Positions 45,011 to 46,953 of a DNA stretch of 46,953 bases are shown here, one piece after another. Position 1 is the first letter of the stretch. Every line of letters begins with the position of its first letter. Under the pieces are notes generated by a model. It saw only the letters and a program-made list of their open reading frames with translations, searched no databases and was not told the origin of the DNA. Source of the DNA: DASSKO01 sp035690425 (lineage in GTDB: Bacteria > Actinomycetota > Actinomycetes > Propionibacteriales > Nocardioidaceae); assembly GCA_035690425.1 (NCBI GenBank), contig DASSKO010000193.1, positions 1 to 46,953 on the forward strand, in the 5' to 3' direction. Made by a program: the position numbers and the translations under genes.

Positions 45011-46305
45011 TGGGGCTCCGCCTCGACGCGCATCACCGAGGTGACTTCGCGTACGGCATCGAGCCGGCGCAGCCCCTCGACCGTCGCGGCCAGCGCGGAG
45101 TCGGCGGCGGTATGGCTGACGATGACCAGCTCGGCGTCGTCGTCACGGCCCACCTGGTGCATGGTCTGGATCGACACGTCGTGCTCGGCGAACAGCAGGG
45201 CCACGGCCGCCAGCACACCCGCCCTGTCGTCGACGTCGATGGCCACGTGGTAGCGCGTGCGGGTGTGCCCCATCGGCAGCACCTCGTGCTGCGCGTAGGT
45301 CGACTCTCCCACTCCACTGACACCGTCGAGCCGGTTGCGCGCCGCGGTGACCAGGTCACCGAGTACGGCGCTCGCGGTGGGAGCGCCACCGGCACCGGGC
45401 CCGTAGAACATCAGCTCGCCCGCGGCGTCGCTGGTCACGAACACCGCGTTGAACGCCTCCCGAACACTGGCCAGCGGATGGCTGCGCGGGATCATCGCCG
45501 GATGCACCCGCACCGACACCCCCGTGCCGTCGTCGGCCAGGTCGCAGATCGCGAGCAGCTTGACCACGCAGCCCATGTCGCGGGCCGAGGCGATGTCGGC
45601 CGCGCTGACATCGGTGATGCCCTCGCGGTGCACGTCGGCGACGGTCACCCGGGTGTGGAACGCCAGGCTGGCAAGGATCGCGGCCTTGGCCGCCGCATCG
45701 AACCCCTCGATGTCCGCGGTCGGGTCCGCCTCGGCGTACCCGAGCGACTGCGCCTCCTCCAGTGCCTCGGAGAAGCCGGCACCGGTGGAGTCCATCCGGT
45801 CGAGGACGAAGTTCGTGGTGCCGTTGACGATGCCGAGCACCCGCCGTACGCGGTCACCGGCAAGAGACTCCCGCAGTGGCCGCACGATCGGGATGGCGCC
45901 GGCGACCGCCGCCTCGAAGTACAGGTCACGGTCGGCCTTCTCGGCCGCCGCGAACAGCGTGGCCCCGTCCTCGGCAAGCAGGGCCTTGTTGGCGGTGACG
46001 ACCGAGGCGCCGCTGTCGAGCGCGGTAAGGATCAGTGACCGCGCGGGCTCGATGCCGCCGATCACCTCGACGACGACGTCGACGTCCTCGCGGCTGGCCA
46101 GGGCCTGTGCGTCGGTCGTGAACAGCGACGGGTCGACGGCTACGTCGCGCTGACGCTGCGGCCGGCGGACCGCCACCCCGACGATCTCCGGCCGCGCACC
46201 GATCCGCGCCGCCAGGTCGTCGGCCTGCTCGCGCAGCAGCCGCACGACCTCGCTGCCGACCACGCCGCAGCCCAGCAGCGCCACCCGCAGTGTGCGCGCG
46301 CTCAT
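45007..46305 (-). CDS. hom: Homoserine dehydrogenase
   Basis: A 432-residue NAD(P)H-dependent enzyme making homoserine from aspartate semialdehyde. GCGVVGSEV is the dinucleotide site, VVTANKALLAEDG and GIVNGTTNFVLDRM the active-site region, and the last ~80 residues (HVAIDVDDRAGVLAAVALLF) an ACT domain expected to sense threonine. The ATG at 46305 has AAGG about 8 nt upstream. First gene of the operon. Confidence 0.97.
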   Translation of the reverse strand: MSARTLRVALLGCGVVGSEVVRLLREQADDLAARIGARPEIVGVAVRRPQRQRDVAVDPSLFTTDAQALASREDVDVVVEVIGGIEPARSLILTALDSGASVVTANKALLAEDGATLFAAAEKADRDLYFEAAVAGAIPIVRPLRESLAGDRVRRVLGIVNGTTNFVLDRMDSTGAGFSEALEEAQSLGYAEADPTADIEGFDAAAKAAILASLAFHTRVTVADVHREGITDVSAADIASARDMGCVVKLLAICDLADDGTGVSVRVHPAMIPRSHPLASVREAFNAVFVTSDAAGELMFYGPGAGGAPTASAVLGDLVTAARNRLDGVSGVGESTYAQHEVLPMGHTRTRYHVAIDVDDRAGVLAAVALLFAEHDVSIQTMHQVGRDDDAELVIVSHTAADSALAATVEGLRRLDAVREVTSVMRVEAEPQ

Positions 46306-46782
46306 CGGCTCACCTTCGATCTTCGCTCCGGTCCCTCGAATGGCCAGTGTGCGACAGCATCCTCTGCCTTCGCGTAGCCAGGCCACTAGCTGAGACTGCG
46401 ATCTCACAATACGTCAGTGTCTTCGGGTAGGAGGACGTGGATCTGCAGTCAAGGGGTCAAGCCTTCCACGCGTGGAGGGCGCATTCTCGACCTGCCCGCA
46501 CATCGGCGTGCGCGAGTCGTTGGCGGGCAGTTCGTCGACCAGGACTGCTGGACGAGATCCACCTCACACCGATCATGCCCGGGCGGGCTTACCGCTACTC
46601 CCATGGCGACTGGCGCCGCCAGGCCCGGCACTGTCTGGCTCCCACTACTTGGGCACCCATGAGCGACACCGATTGCGCCTCCACGTGAGTCACATCAGAC
46701 TCTTTCGCAACTGATTCGTTTTTTCTTGCTGGGCACGGATTTCCGGGCCACGACTGTCGGTGGGCTCTGCTTTGATGGGGGT
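46306..46782. other. Intergenic region upstream of hom, with a possible gene remnant
   Basis: A 477-nt gap. It contains a partial relative of the dispersed repeat (ACTGCGATCTC at 46395-46405). Near 46510-46575 two rightward frames read VVGGQFVDQ then GLLDEIHLTPI, which together resemble the end of a RibD/dihydrofolate-reductase-like protein broken by a frameshift. The rest shows no supported gene. Confidence 0.4.
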
Positions 46783-46953
46783 ATGTCCACGCAGCGCGAT
46801 GCGATCGGCGACCACCTCGACGAGGTGGTCCGCGCCGCCGCGCTGCTCCCCACTGGTGAGCGGCTGCGGGTGCTGGATGCGGCGGTGAGCCGGTTGCAGT
46901 CCGCGCAGGCCGACGCCGCGGCCGACCTCGCGACCGACGGCACCATGATCGGT
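46783..46953 (+). CDS. N-terminal fragment of a gene cut by the window edge, possibly DUF222/HNH type
   Basis: The first 57 codons of a rightward gene; the remainder is outside the window. ATG is preceded by GGGGG at close spacing. The helical, Ala-rich text LPTGERLRVLDAAVSRLQSA-QADAAADLA resembles the N-terminal region of actinobacterial DUF222/HNH endonuclease-like proteins, but this is too little to be sure. Confidence 0.5.
   Translation, partial: MSTQRDAIGDHLDEVVRAAALLPTGERLRVLDAAVSRLQSAQADAAADLATDGTMIG

Overview
The window is a high-GC bacterial chromosome segment, almost certainly from an actinomycete (Actinomycetota). The signs are the high G+C, frequent GTG starts and 1-8 nt gene overlaps, and markers such as NucS, DUF2550, a Scy/DivIVA-like coiled-coil protein, TreY/TreZ, and an actinobacterial Rho with a long charged insert. 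The order hom-thrC-thrB-rho-rpmE-prfA-prmC-sua5-wecA-atp operon-DUF2550 is a conserved actinobacterial core. The order meaB-thiolase-methylmalonyl-CoA epimerase-coiled-coil protein matches what I remember around scy in Streptomyces. The genus cannot be resolved by reading alone.

Left part (1-11.5 kb): a DUF309 protein, a FrnE/DsbA-like oxidoreductase and a Na+/Ca2+-exchanger-like membrane protein, then a leftward cluster of a 51-residue membrane peptide, a PH-domain membrane protein and a MarR regulator. Next come meaB and a thiolase (leftward, overlapping), divergent from methylmalonyl-CoA epimerase, the coiled-coil protein and an AI-2E-type permease. These link acetyl-CoA/propionyl-CoA chemistry to B12-dependent methylmalonyl-CoA metabolism; the adenosyltransferase (pduO) lies at 27.2 kb, and the mutase itself is not in the window. 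Two alpha/beta hydrolases and a small CxxC/HxxCW protein follow.

Middle part (11.4-28 kb): a double-domain 3-hydroxyacyl-CoA dehydrogenase, nucS (mismatch endonuclease), a rifampicin-monooxygenase homologue divergent from a patatin-like lipase, an uncharacterised conserved protein, a VOC protein and a D-amino-acid-oxidase-like enzyme. The glgX-treY-treZ operon converts glycogen to trehalose. A histidine phosphatase, 3-hydroxybutyryl-CoA dehydrogenase and pduO complete this part.

Right part (28-46.3 kb): one long leftward housekeeping array. It covers threonine biosynthesis (hom, thrC, thrB), transcription termination (rho), translation (rpmE, prfA, prmC, sua5), envelope glycan lipid-carrier chemistry (wecA) and the whole F1Fo ATP synthase (two small AtpI/AtpZ-like membrane proteins, atpB-E-F-H-A-G-D-C), ending with a DUF2550 membrane protein. 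The right edge holds the first 57 codons of an unfinished rightward gene.

I saw no insertion sequences, prophage, CRISPR array, rRNA, tRNA or recognisable riboswitch. The most interesting non-coding signals are a short dispersed repeat sharing a TGCGATCTCG core, paired palindromes between pduO and the DUF2550 gene, a set of TTCCTGCA repeats upstream of the phosphatase, a recurrent -10 box 6-8 nt before the start codon (predicted leaderless mRNAs), and an inverted repeat around the putative atp promoter. I found no convincing evidence for an undescribed multi-gene system; the region is mostly core genome.
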